From Mycobacterium sp. 4858 (lineage in GTDB: Bacteria; Actinomycetota; Actinomycetes; Mycobacteriales; Mycobacteriaceae), in contig NZ_LT968775.1 of NCBI RefSeq assembly GCF_900240975.1, forward strand, positions 1,240,001 to 1,304,000: a stretch of 64,000 bases of DNA, in the 5' to 3' direction. Below are positions 1 to 8,243 of the stretch, piece after piece. The position numbers were made by a program, and so were the translations under genes. Under the pieces are notes generated by a model, which saw only the letters and a program-made list of their open reading frames with translations, was not told the origin of the DNA and did no database searches. Positions within the stretch are counted from its first letter, which is position 1; the number at the start of each line of letters is the position of its first letter.

Positions 1-143
1 GGGGCGCAAACCAACTCGACGTTGCGGTCCAGGCAGGGGTGCGGGGCCTCAGCAATGCCGGTGACCGTGTGCCCGGCAGCAATCAACGGCCGTGCAACCA
101 GCCGCCCGAGTGCGCCGGTGGCGTCGGTAACCAGGATCTGCAC
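1..143 (-). CDS. NAD(P)-binding epimerase/SDR-type protein, N-terminal fragment
   Basis: Only the first 47 codons lie in the window and the rest runs off the left edge. The start is a GTG preceded by a good GGAGGTGA ribosome binding site. The peptide begins VQILVTDATGALGRLVA, a Rossmann beta-alpha-beta unit with a TDATGALG glycine motif typical of atypical/extended SDR epimerases. It lies upstream of the thiolase-like gene on the same strand, matching Rv1868 beside Rv1867 in M. tuberculosis (recalled order). The domain assignment is solid; substrate and full length cannot be seen. Confidence 0.7.
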   Translation of the reverse strand, partial: MQILVTDATGALGRLVARPLIAAGHTVTGIAEAPHPCLDRNVELVCA

Positions 144-253
144 CTGGGCTCACCTCCCCCGACCTCAAACTCAACAATAGGCAAGACGGCGTCGCCTACG
201 CGACCGTTACCGGCCAAACGGGACCCTGAGCTGGCGGAAAGCCTTTCGCCGGG

Positions 254-1738
254 TTACTGCAGCGCGGCGGAGCCGTCGGCGGCGACGGCGACCTTGGCGC
301 CGCCGATGTCCTCACACACGGTTGCCGCCGCCGCGGCGCTGTCGGTGATCAGGGCAAGGGTGCGTGAACCGTCGGGCGTGCGCACGGCCAGGAAGGCCTT
401 CTCCGGCCGGCCGTCGCGATCGAACGGCGTCGTCCACGCTTCCACCGTGCCGACACCCTCCCATTCCACCAAACCGTCCCGGGTGGGCTCCCGGTCGACG
501 GCGGGTTGCGCGTCCTCCCAACGGAACTCGGCGGGCGGTTCGGTGCCGTACACGCCGAAGCTGTGCTTGGTCAGGAAGCCGCCGTTCGCGGTGATCAGCC
601 CGCGCCGCCCGGGATTGGCCACCAGCAACTCCGCCATGGTGGCAATGGAGTGCATCACGTAGTTGCTCCACGGGCCGCCCGCGAACGTCAATCCACCGGT
701 GACGGTGAGCGGACGGGCGGGATCATCGGCCGGCAGGCCCAGTTCGGCCGCGGCCACCTGAACGGCCGAGGGGAAGCAGGAATACAGGTCGACGTAGTCG
801 AGGTCGTCGACGCCCAGGCCCGCCAGCTCCAGCGCCCGACCGCCGGCGATCCGGATCGCCGGCGAGCGGTGCAACTCGTCACGCTCGGCGATGGCCGAGG
901 TGTCGTGGGCGTCGGTGCCCGCGTGCGGATAGATCCACCGATCGGCGGGGACCCGCAGCCGCTTGGCTTCCTCCACCGAGGTCAGCACCAGCGCGGCGCC
1001 CTGATCGACCATGTTGTTGGAGTTCATCAGCTTGGTGTACGGCCAGCTGATCATTCGGTTCTGCGGGCCGGGCTCGCAGATCTCCTCGGCGGTCACCGGT
1101 TTGCGGATCCACGCGTGCGGATTGCCGACCGCGACGGCGTTGAAGCGGGCCCACAGTTCGCCGATGCGCTTGCGGTGGTGCTCGACCGACTCGCCGTTCG
1201 CAATCCGCAGCGCCTGTTCGAACAGCGGGTAGACGTAGGCCGGCCGGTCCAGCCGAATCCTGATCTCGGCATCGCCCGCCATCGGGACGTCGTCGCCGCT
1301 GACCTCGGCCATCGGGACGGACTCGTCCTGGACGGTCCACTCGAGCCTGCCGCCTTTGGCGCGCAGGCCCCGGCGGGTGCGCCAGGTTTCGGCGCCGGCC
1401 AGCAGCACCACCTGGGCGCTGCCCCGCTGGATGTCCAGGCACGCCTGGTTGACCAGGGACTGCGGCACGTTGCCGCCGACGGGGCTGTACAGCGTGGTGA
1501 AACCGGCGGCGCCGATCCGCTGGCCGAGCAGCAGCCCAGGATCCCGGTAGTGCGCCGAGAGGATGTTCACCACGCGGATGGAATCCACGGCCTCGATCAC
1601 CCGCGCGTCGGCGGCTTGCCGGGCCGCGGCCGCCATCAGGTCAACCGGTTCGACGGACCGCTTGTCCGGATCGATCTCGTCGCGGTGGTTGACCTGGCCG
1701 TAGCCGATCAGCACGGGTGTTCTGGGGTCCACGGTCAT
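254..1738 (-). CDS. Thiolase-superfamily protein (acetyl-CoA acetyltransferase-like, Rv1867 type)
   Basis: A 494-residue protein of the thiolase/SCP-x superfamily, which condenses or cleaves acyl-CoA thioesters. Cys100 in SLVNQACLDIQRG aligns by eye with the thiolase nucleophile region, NMVDQGAALVLTS is a core thiolase segment, and GGLTFAGGPWSNY near residue 350 occupies the place of the usual C-terminal GHPxGxSG motif but diverges from it. The C-terminal ~100 residues look like an added OB-type domain. Length equals what I recall for Rv1867. The ATG start fits the N-terminal beta strand. It lies downstream of the CoA transferase gene, separated by about 120 bases containing a hairpin. Because the C-terminal motif is altered, classical biosynthetic thiolase activity should not be assumed; a lipid-transfer or accessory role is possible. 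Confidence 0.8.
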   Translation of the reverse strand: MTVDPRTPVLIGYGQVNHRDEIDPDKRSVEPVDLMAAAARQAADARVIEAVDSIRVVNILSAHYRDPGLLLGQRIGAAGFTTLYSPVGGNVPQSLVNQACLDIQRGSAQVVLLAGAETWRTRRGLRAKGGRLEWTVQDESVPMAEVSGDDVPMAGDAEIRIRLDRPAYVYPLFEQALRIANGESVEHHRKRIGELWARFNAVAVGNPHAWIRKPVTAEEICEPGPQNRMISWPYTKLMNSNNMVDQGAALVLTSVEEAKRLRVPADRWIYPHAGTDAHDTSAIAERDELHRSPAIRIAGGRALELAGLGVDDLDYVDLYSCFPSAVQVAAAELGLPADDPARPLTVTGGLTFAGGPWSNYVMHSIATMAELLVANPGRRGLITANGGFLTKHSFGVYGTEPPAEFRWEDAQPAVDREPTRDGLVEWEGVGTVEAWTTPFDRDGRPEKAFLAVRTPDGSRTLALITDSAAAAATVCEDIGGAKVAVAADGSAALQ

Positions 1739-1750
1739 ACTGCGAATTTA

Positions 1751-1824
1751 GCGTGGCTATCGATGCGGGCCGTGTACGGCCCGCTGAGGAGTCGCGCCAT
1801 CGAGTCCAGCGCGTGGCTATCGAT
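1751..1824. repeat. Short direct repeat pair (14 bp) in an intergenic gap
   Basis: The 14-mer GCGTGGCTATCGAT occurs at 1751-1764 and again at 1811-1824, exactly 60 bases apart, between the thiolase-like and CoA-transferase genes. The first copy abuts a perfect hairpin. No coding potential is seen in the gap. The spacing may mark an old tandem duplication of about 60 bp or a paired binding site; neither can be decided here. Confidence 0.45.
1765..1784 (-). terminator. Candidate hairpin terminator after the CoA-transferase gene
   Basis: Perfect 8-bp stem GCGGGCCG / CGGCCCGC with a TGTA loop, about 75 bases beyond the CoA-transferase stop codon and 27 bases before the thiolase-like start. There is no T-tract, which is common for mycobacterial intrinsic-terminator candidates. 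It could also be a leader structure of the downstream gene. Confidence 0.35.
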
Positions 1825-1858
1825 CCGTCCGGTCGCGTGGGCTGGATTCACCCCCGAG

Positions 1859-4252
1859 TCAGGGCGGCCCGAACAGCACGCCCTCGCCGATGAGGCGGTC
1901 GATCTCCTGGGGGCTCATGCCGAGCAGTCTCCGGCAGATGTCGACGGTGTCCTGGCCCGGCAGCGGCGCGGGCCGCTGCGGCGCCCGCGGGATGTGCTGG
2001 AACGGCGCCGGGCCCGTCTCCGCCGGCAGCGGACGTTCGATCAGCGGATGCGACATCTCGGCATACAACTTGCGCCCGACGAGCTGCGGGTCCTCCAAGA
2101 TGTCCGGCGGCCGGTTCATCGGTCCGGCCGCAACCCCGGAGGACTGCAGCAGCTGGGCCGCCCGCGCCGGGGTGCGGCTGCGGGTCCAGGCCGACACCGA
2201 TTCGACCAGCTCGCGCCGGTTCGCCAGCCTGGCCTCAGCGGTGGCGAAACGCGGGTCGTCGGCCCACTCTGGATGCTGGAAAACGCCTGCGGCGCAGCGC
2301 CATTCCTCATCGGAACCGATCGAGATGACGCACCATTCGTCGTCGCCCGCGCACGGGTAGACCGCGTGCAGGCTGGTGTCTTCGGAGATTCTCGGCACGC
2401 CCGCGTCCAGCGCGGCCTGCGTGACGTACAAGGCGTCGAGCTGGTTGATCACGGCCTCGGCCTGCGAGACGTGCACGTGTGACCCGGCGCCCGCCCGGTG
2501 GCGGTGGATGAGCGCGGCCAGCGCCGCGATGGCCGTGATCCGCCCGACCACGTGGTCGGGAAAGATCGTGGTCGCGTCGTAAAAGGCATGGCGCGCAGCG
2601 CCGTCGGGGTTCTCCGGATCGTCGGCCGTCCACAGGCGGGTGACGCCGGTGGCGGCGCGCACCAGTGGCCCGTAGCCCATGCGGGTGCTCCACGGGCCCT
2701 GGTCACCGTAGGCGCTGCTCTCGGCCAGCACGATCCGCGGGTTGACGGCACGCAGCTTGTCGTAGGAAAAGCCCAGGGCGGTAAGCGTTCCCGGCTTGAA
2801 GTTGGCGAAGACGGCGTCGGACTCCGCGACCAGCCGGGTGAAGATCTCCTTGCCGGCGGGGCCGCGCAGGTCCAGGCCCATCGCCAGGTGGTTGCGGTGG
2901 GTCCAGGCGAACGACTCGCTCATCGCCTCCCCGACGCGGGCCTGCCGCAGCCCGTCCGGGTACTCGGAGCTTTCGATTTTGATGACCTCGGCGCCGAGAT
3001 CGCCGAACAACCGGCTCAGCTCGCCGCCGGCGACGATGATGCCCAGGTCGAGGATGCGCACGCCCGCAAACGGGAAGTCACCGACGCGGCCGGAGGGCGA
3101 CTGCACCACGGCGGGGTTGCCGCGCCAGCCCGGCGCGTCCTGCCCGAGGGCGGGTGCCGGGCTGCGAAAGCCCGCGTGGCGCCCGTCGACGACGAAGTAC
3201 CCGGTCGGGACGCTGGCCCGCACGCCCGGGACGAGCTCGGCGTCGGTGATCGCACCCACCGCCCGAAAATGCTCGGAACCCATCGCCCACGACGGCGTCA
3301 GTACGGCGGCGATCGGCACGCCGTGGGCCTGTCCGGCGGCCACCAGGTCCTTCATGGTCTGCTCGGCGAACAGCGCCTGGACCAGCTCGCTGATCTGCGG
3401 CCACGCGGCGAAGCGCGCGCCGATCACGTCGTATTTCGGGTCCTGGAAATCGTCCGGCTCGCCGAGCCAGCGCCGCAGTCCCCGCCACTGGCGCGGCGCC
3501 ATCACGCAGAGCCGGACGTAGCCGTCCCGGCACGCATAGATCGGGTAGGCGTCCTGGTTGCGCGGGCGCCCCCGCCACTGGCCGGTGCGGCGGGGTTCGG
3601 CGGCGGCCCGCCCCTGCGCCCCGAACGCCGGGTCAAGCGACATGACCACCGCGTCGAACCGGGAAAAGTCGATGAATTCACCTGTGCCGCAACGTAATCG
3701 GTTGTAGTAGGCGACGAGGGCCGCCCGGGCGGCCTGGGCGGCGGCGGTGGCCGACGCGATGCCGTCCGGCGGCAATACGGGGGTGCCGGTGGGGGGGCCG
3801 GATCGCGACAGCGAGCCGCACATCGCGTACAACCCCGGATCGGTGGCCCGCCACAACGACCGCGGGCCCGTCGCTCCGAAGTCGGTGATCGACAACACCA
3901 CCAGGTGCGGGTGCTGGGCGGCCAGCTCCTCCACCGATGTCCCGAACGTCGGTGCCTCGCCGTAGAAGCCGTCGTCGACGAGGATGTCGGCCTGCGCGGC
4001 CAGGTCGAGGAACACCGCGCAGTCGTCCTCGTCGTACGGGTCCAACACCACGCTGCGTTTGTTGGCGTTGTGCACGGCAAACGGAATGCTCGCACCGGCC
4101 AGCGTCGGCGGCTCATGCCGCGCCGGGCTTCCGCTCGGGGGTTCGACCTTGAGCACGTCGGCGCCCAGGTCGGCAAACAGGCGCGTCACCTCGTCGCCGT
4201 TGCCGCTCGACAAGTCGAGGACGCGCACGGCGTCGAGCAACCCGTCGGACAT
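1859..4252 (-). CDS. Two-domain family III CoA transferase (CaiB/BaiF type, Rv1866-like)
   Basis: A protein of about 797 residues carrying two consecutive family III (formyl-CoA transferase/CaiB) modules. Module 1 (about residues 5-370) opens with LDAVRVLDLSSGNGDEV and RLFADLGADVLKVEPP. Module 2 (about 390-790) repeats the pattern with GVRILDLGIIVAGG and RLFGDLGAEVIKIES. Such enzymes move CoA between carboxylic acids, and single-module relatives work as interlocked dimers, so the fusion may fold as one pseudo-dimer (inference). The ATG was chosen; a GTG two codons upstream is equally possible and neither has a strong ribosome binding site. It is adjacent to the thiolase-like gene on the same strand, suggesting a joint role in acyl-CoA metabolism. 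Substrate unknown. Confidence 0.85.
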   Translation of the reverse strand: MSDGLLDAVRVLDLSSGNGDEVTRLFADLGADVLKVEPPSGSPARHEPPTLAGASIPFAVHNANKRSVVLDPYDEDDCAVFLDLAAQADILVDDGFYGEAPTFGTSVEELAAQHPHLVVLSITDFGATGPRSLWRATDPGLYAMCGSLSRSGPPTGTPVLPPDGIASATAAAQAARAALVAYYNRLRCGTGEFIDFSRFDAVVMSLDPAFGAQGRAAAEPRRTGQWRGRPRNQDAYPIYACRDGYVRLCVMAPRQWRGLRRWLGEPDDFQDPKYDVIGARFAAWPQISELVQALFAEQTMKDLVAAGQAHGVPIAAVLTPSWAMGSEHFRAVGAITDAELVPGVRASVPTGYFVVDGRHAGFRSPAPALGQDAPGWRGNPAVVQSPSGRVGDFPFAGVRILDLGIIVAGGELSRLFGDLGAEVIKIESSEYPDGLRQARVGEAMSESFAWTHRNHLAMGLDLRGPAGKEIFTRLVAESDAVFANFKPGTLTALGFSYDKLRAVNPRIVLAESSAYGDQGPWSTRMGYGPLVRAATGVTRLWTADDPENPDGAARHAFYDATTIFPDHVVGRITAIAALAALIHRHRAGAGSHVHVSQAEAVINQLDALYVTQAALDAGVPRISEDTSLHAVYPCAGDDEWCVISIGSDEEWRCAAGVFQHPEWADDPRFATAEARLANRRELVESVSAWTRSRTPARAAQLLQSSGVAAGPMNRPPDILEDPQLVGRKLYAEMSHPLIERPLPAETGPAPFQHIPRAPQRPAPLPGQDTVDICRRLLGMSPQEIDRLIGEGVLFGPP

Positions 4253-4420
4253 CAGCACACCGTACCCGCAGGTTCGGGGTCTGACCGGGCCGACCGCGGC
4301 CCCACCGGCCGAAAGGCCGACCGGGCAAGCTGATTGAGTGGGCGAACGCGGCGTCGGCTATCGTCACAGGCCGATCGGCGAGGCCGTATCCGCCACCACG
4401 AGCCGACGGAGGCATCCCAC

Positions 4421-5338
4421 ATGAGCGCGCACCTGACCTACATCGAGGCCGTGGTCGTCGGCGCTTTCCAGGGCGTCACCGAGCTGTTCCCCGTCTCCAG
4501 CCTCGGGCACGCCGTGTTGGTGCCCGCGGTCGTCGGCGGCCGGTGGGCCCAGGACCTGAGCGTCTCGGCCCCGGAGTCGCCCTACCTCGCGTTCATCGTG
4601 GGCCTGCACGTGGCGACCGCCGCCGCGTTGCTGGTCTTCTTCTGGCGGGACTGGCTGCGCATCGTGGCCGGATTCGTGTCCTCGCTGCGGTATCGCCGCA
4701 TTCAGACCCCCGACGAGCGGCTGGCCTGGCTGATCGTCGGGGCCACCATCCCGGTCGGGCTGGCCGGGCTGCTCCTGGAACGGACCTTCCGCACCACGCT
4801 CGGCAAGCCCATTCCCGCGGCAATCTTCTTGGTGCTCAACGGCATCGCCCTGTATGCGGGAGAGGTGCTGCGCCGGCGCGTCGCCCCCGCGCCCGACCGG
4901 GAACAGCCGTCGGAGGAACAGCGCGAGCACACCGGCGAGGCCGTCGACCACCGCCTTGCCCAACTTCCGCTGCGCCGCGGCATCCTGATCGGCGCCGCGC
5001 AGATCCTGGCCCTGCTGCCCGGCATCAGCCGCTCCGGCATCACGATGGTGGCGGGGCTGTGGCGCGGCCTGTCCCACGAGGACGCCGCCCGGTTCTCCTT
5101 CCTGCTGGCCACCCCCATCATCCTGGCCGCCGGCGTGTACAAGATCCCGGAACTGTTCGGGCCCCGCGCCACCGGAATCCACGGCCAGGTGCTGGCCGGC
5201 AGCATCGCGTCCTTCGTCTGCGCCTACCTCGCCGTGCGGTTCCTGACGCAGTACTTCCAGACCCGCACCCTCACCCCGTTCGCCGTCTACTGCGCCCTGG
5301 CCGGTGGCGCCAGCCTGGTGTGGCTTGCCGTCGGTTGA
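4421..5338 (+). CDS. Undecaprenyl-diphosphatase family protein (UppP/BacA phosphatase type)
   Basis: An integral membrane protein of 305 residues with the two UppP signatures: FQGVTELFPVSSLGH near the N terminus (catalytic Glu/Ser region) and LPGISRSGITM near residue 205 (Arg/Ser motif). Hydrophobic helices fill the rest. UppP dephosphorylates undecaprenyl (in mycobacteria decaprenyl) pyrophosphate to recycle the wall-lipid carrier. The ATG was chosen because it immediately precedes the conserved helix; an upstream in-frame extension has no family support. M. tuberculosis has its uppP elsewhere (Rv2136c, recalled), and its Rv1866-Rv1865c interval lacks this gene, so this is either a second copy or a relocated one. 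It should not be confused with the ABC transporter also called BacA at the right of this window. Confidence 0.85.
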   Translation: MSAHLTYIEAVVVGAFQGVTELFPVSSLGHAVLVPAVVGGRWAQDLSVSAPESPYLAFIVGLHVATAAALLVFFWRDWLRIVAGFVSSLRYRRIQTPDERLAWLIVGATIPVGLAGLLLERTFRTTLGKPIPAAIFLVLNGIALYAGEVLRRRVAPAPDREQPSEEQREHTGEAVDHRLAQLPLRRGILIGAAQILALLPGISRSGITMVAGLWRGLSHEDAARFSFLLATPIILAAGVYKIPELFGPRATGIHGQVLAGSIASFVCAYLAVRFLTQYFQTRTLTPFAVYCALAGGASLVWLAVG

Positions 5339-5416
5339 CGGGCGCGCCAATATACGACTTCTCCTGACATCGCCTCACCGACTCGGTCACCGAATGGCAA
5401 CCGCTGGGTATCGGTT

Positions 5417-5441
5417 CGCTCAACAGCGTAGGAGTTGAGCG
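5417..5441. promoter_or_regulatory. Inverted repeat upstream of the secreted phosphoesterase
   Basis: Perfect 8-bp arms CGCTCAAC and GTTGAGCG separated by nine bases, centred about 75 bases before the phosphoesterase start. It could be an operator or a terminator for the upstream uppP-like gene. No recognised regulator consensus fits. Confidence 0.3.
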
Positions 5442-5503
5442 TGGCGTAGCTCACCATCGACGGAGCAAATGCGCGGCGTCTCAACGACAGAGGTGATGCC
5501 TGA

Positions 5504-7117
5504 ATGTTCTGTCGCCTTTGTCGTGTGGCCGGCGCCACCGTCGGGGCCGCGATGCTGGTGCTGTCGACGTTCACCGCGCCGAGGGCGGCCGCCGCCGCCA
5601 CGATGAGCCCGAACCTGTTGGTCAACCCGGGTGCCGAGCTCGGCGACCCGTCGTTGTCCGGCTATAGCGGGGTGACGATACCGGGCTGGACCGCGACCGG
5701 CACACCGACCGTGATCAAGTACAACACGCTGGTCCGGCTGCCCTCGCCGCTCGGGTCGCCGGGGCCGACCATGCCGAAGTTCCTGGCATTCCCGGCCGCC
5801 CAGCACGGACCGCCAGACGGCGGCGCCCAGTACTTCGGCGGTGGCAACGTGGCGACGTCCACGCTCACCCAGGTCGTCGACCTCAGCGGTGCGGCGGCGG
5901 CGATCGACACCGGCACCGTGCCGTTCACGCTGAGCGGCTGGCTCGGTGGCAACCGGCTGGAACTGTCCGAGGCGTCGGCCACCGTCGAGTTCCTGGCCGC
6001 CAGCCAATTACCCTTGGGCACAGGCAAAATCGGGCCGGTCTCGATTCTGCAGCGTGGGTTCCAGACCGAGTTGGCCGAACGCGACTCCACCGGGACGATC
6101 CCGGCGGGCACCCGCAGCGCGCGCGTAACCGTGACCTTCAAGGACACCCACTGGGCGGGCGGCGCCTACAACCACTCGTACGCCGACAACCTCTCGTTCA
6201 CCATCGGCGCCCCCTTGGCCGCGCCGCCGCCACCCACCCCGCCCGCGTCGACCGTCGGGCCCCTCGATCACGTGTTCCTGGTCTACCTGGAGAATCACGG
6301 CGTGAAAGACGTTGTGGGCAGCCCGAATGCGCCGTACATCAACAGCCTCATCAGCTCGTACGGGTACGGGTCCAACTACTTCGCCCTGACCCATCCGAGC
6401 CTGCCGAATTACTATCCGATCCTCGGCGGATCCGACTTCGGCGCCAACTACAACTGCGAAATGAACTGCTTCGACGCGCCGAACCTGGCCGACTCCATCG
6501 AGGGGGCGGGCAAGACGTGGGCCAGCTACGAGCAATCCATGCCCGGACCGTGCGCAACCGCGGCGAGCGGTCCGTATAGCCCCGGTGAGCTACCGTTTCT
6601 CGCCTTCCACGACATCGTCTCCAACGCCGCCCGCTGCCAGGCGCACGTGCTGCCGCTGACGCGGATGGCGACCGATCTCGCTTCGGCCTCCACCACGCCG
6701 AACTTCGTCTGGTTCGCGGCGGACGAAAACAACAACATGGAAGGCCCGGTCAACCTCCGCTTCGTCGGCAGTGAGCTGACCTCGCATCAGTACAACATCA
6801 AGGCCGGCGATCAGTTTCTGCAGCAGGTGTTGCCCACGATCGTGAATTCGCCGGCTTTCCAGACCCAACGCAGCGCCATCTTCATCACGTGGGACGAGGA
6901 CTTCAACAACCTGTCACTGACCATCGGTAACGAGGGCAACCACATCCCCATGATCGTCATCCCGTCGCCGAATTCGGGGATGCGCCAAGGGCATCTGGTG
7001 TCCACCTCCCACAACAACCACTACGGCTTGCTGCGCACCATCGAGGACTCGTTGCAGCTTCCCCGGCTCACGAACAACGACAAGTACGCTCAGCCGATGA
7101 ACGAGTACTGGCCGTAG
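5504..7117 (+). CDS. Secreted phosphoesterase with N-terminal beta-sandwich domain
   Basis: A 537-residue exported protein. A signal peptide (about residues 1-31, ending in an alanine-rich stretch) is followed by a domain of about 180 residues opening LLVNPGAELGD and containing IPGWT, a pattern of DUF642/galactose-binding-like folds. A proline-rich linker (PPPPTPPAST, near 220) leads to an alkaline-phosphatase-superfamily phosphoesterase domain of the phospholipase C/acid phosphatase group. Visible metal/nucleophile motifs are VYLENHG, THPSLPNYYPILGG (Thr/Ser nucleophile region), ITWDEDFNN and NHYGLLRTIEDSL. The predicted role is hydrolysis of extracellular or wall phosphoesters, with the N domain aiding carbohydrate or wall binding (inference). 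AGAGGTGA upstream supports the ATG. No equivalent at this position in M. tuberculosis that I recall. Confidence 0.75.
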   Translation: MFCRLCRVAGATVGAAMLVLSTFTAPRAAAAATMSPNLLVNPGAELGDPSLSGYSGVTIPGWTATGTPTVIKYNTLVRLPSPLGSPGPTMPKFLAFPAAQHGPPDGGAQYFGGGNVATSTLTQVVDLSGAAAAIDTGTVPFTLSGWLGGNRLELSEASATVEFLAASQLPLGTGKIGPVSILQRGFQTELAERDSTGTIPAGTRSARVTVTFKDTHWAGGAYNHSYADNLSFTIGAPLAAPPPPTPPASTVGPLDHVFLVYLENHGVKDVVGSPNAPYINSLISSYGYGSNYFALTHPSLPNYYPILGGSDFGANYNCEMNCFDAPNLADSIEGAGKTWASYEQSMPGPCATAASGPYSPGELPFLAFHDIVSNAARCQAHVLPLTRMATDLASASTTPNFVWFAADENNNMEGPVNLRFVGSELTSHQYNIKAGDQFLQQVLPTIVNSPAFQTQRSAIFITWDEDFNNLSLTIGNEGNHIPMIVIPSPNSGMRQGHLVSTSHNNHYGLLRTIEDSLQLPRLTNNDKYAQPMNEYWP

Positions 7118-7154
7118 GCCGCACCGGGGAACCCATGAGCCGGGGTGACGACAG

Positions 7155-7637
7155 ATGAGCCGATCCGGGCCTGAGAGCGAGTCGGTGTGGGATTACCCGC
7201 GCCCACCCCGCGTCGAGCCGTTCACCGGTGCGATCACCGTCGAGTTGGGCGGTGAAGTCGTCGCGCGCAGCCCGCGGGCCTGGCGGGTCCTCGAGACCAG
7301 TCATCCGCCGACCTATTACCTGCCGCGCGAGGCCTTTGTCGAAGGGGCGCTGCGCGAGACGTCCGGAAGCTCCTGGTGCGAATGGAAAGGCCGGGCAACG
7401 TATTACGACCTGATCGGCGGCGGTGTCGTCGCCCCGAAATCCGCCTGGAGCTATCCGGACCCGGCGCCGGGGTTCGAATCGATCGCCGGGGCGGTCGCGG
7501 TCATGGCCGGCGCCGTCGACCGCTGCACGGTCAACGGGGAGGTCGTCGTGCCCCAGCCCGGGGGGTTCTACGGCGGCTGGATCACCAGCTGGGTGACCGG
7601 CCCGTTCAAAGGCGGTCCCGGTTCGGCCGGCTGGTGA
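7155..7637 (+). CDS. DUF427 domain protein
   Basis: A 160-residue cytoplasmic protein of the DUF427 family (beta-tent fold, function unknown). Typical features are GAITVELGGEVVARS, TYYLPREA and SSWCEWKGRATYYDL, with YPDPAPGFESIAG in the C half. It follows the phosphoesterase by 37 bases on the same strand and converges with the GNAT gene. No enzymatic motif is visible, so only the family name can be given. Confidence 0.8.
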   Translation: MSRSGPESESVWDYPRPPRVEPFTGAITVELGGEVVARSPRAWRVLETSHPPTYYLPREAFVEGALRETSGSSWCEWKGRATYYDLIGGGVVAPKSAWSYPDPAPGFESIAGAVAVMAGAVDRCTVNGEVVVPQPGGFYGGWITSWVTGPFKGGPGSAGW

Positions 7638-7650
7638 CGGCGCCGGATCG

Positions 7651-8160
7651 TTACACCGGCCGTAGCCGATAACGCACCAATCGCACCGTCTGGCCGCCGA
7701 AAGTCGTTGGACGGCAAGCTCCGTCGGTCTCCCAGCCGTTGCGCTCGTAGAAGCGGCGGGCGCGGGTGTTCGCGTCGAGCGCCCACAGCACCGCGCCGCC
7801 CACGCCGACCGACCGCAACCGCGCGCGGGCCGCGGTCATGAGTAGACGCCCGACGCCCGTCGCCACGTGGGCCGGGTCGACGTAGAGCGCCATCAGCTCA
7901 CCGAAGTTCGGTAGGTCGCTGTCGCGGCACAGGCCCGTGGTGGCGAAGCCGCGAATCGCCGGCCCGTCGACCGCGACCAAGGTGAACGGCATCCGCGACC
8001 CGACGCGGCCGAAGGTGTAGCGGCTGGCCAACGCCTCCGCGGTGAGGCTGTCCAGGTAGTCCTGGGCGATCAGGCCCCGGTAGGCCACCCGCCACGACCG
8101 CGCGTGCAGGCCGGCCACCGCGTGGGCATCCGCCGGTACCGCCGCCCGCACCTCGGTCAT
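7651..8160 (-). CDS. GNAT family N-acetyltransferase
   Basis: A protein of about 169 residues with the GNAT fold. It starts TEVRAAVPADAHAVAGLHARSW (N-terminal strand-helix), carries the acetyl-CoA pyrophosphate-binding segment YVDPAHVATGVGRLLM, and ends with LDANTRARRFYERNGWE, the classic GNAT C-terminal motif. The internal ATG was preferred over an upstream one that would add 21 poorly conserved residues and nearly reach the divergent SDR gene. The acceptor substrate is unknown. Confidence 0.8.
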   Translation of the reverse strand: MTEVRAAVPADAHAVAGLHARSWRVAYRGLIAQDYLDSLTAEALASRYTFGRVGSRMPFTLVAVDGPAIRGFATTGLCRDSDLPNFGELMALYVDPAHVATGVGRLLMTAARARLRSVGVGGAVLWALDANTRARRFYERNGWETDGACRPTTFGGQTVRLVRYRLRPV

Positions 8161-8243
8161 CGTTGCAGTATCCGGGGCTCGGCGGATCAGGTCGCGGTGC
8201 GGCGTAGATTTCCGTGTTGACACCCGTCAAGAATCCGGAGGGT

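Noticed and set aside
506-2482. A 658-codon open frame on the plus strand
   Set aside because: It lies antisense to the thiolase-like and CoA-transferase genes, has low-complexity Arg/Gly/Val composition and no recognisable domain. GC-rich codon bias produces such antisense frames throughout the window.
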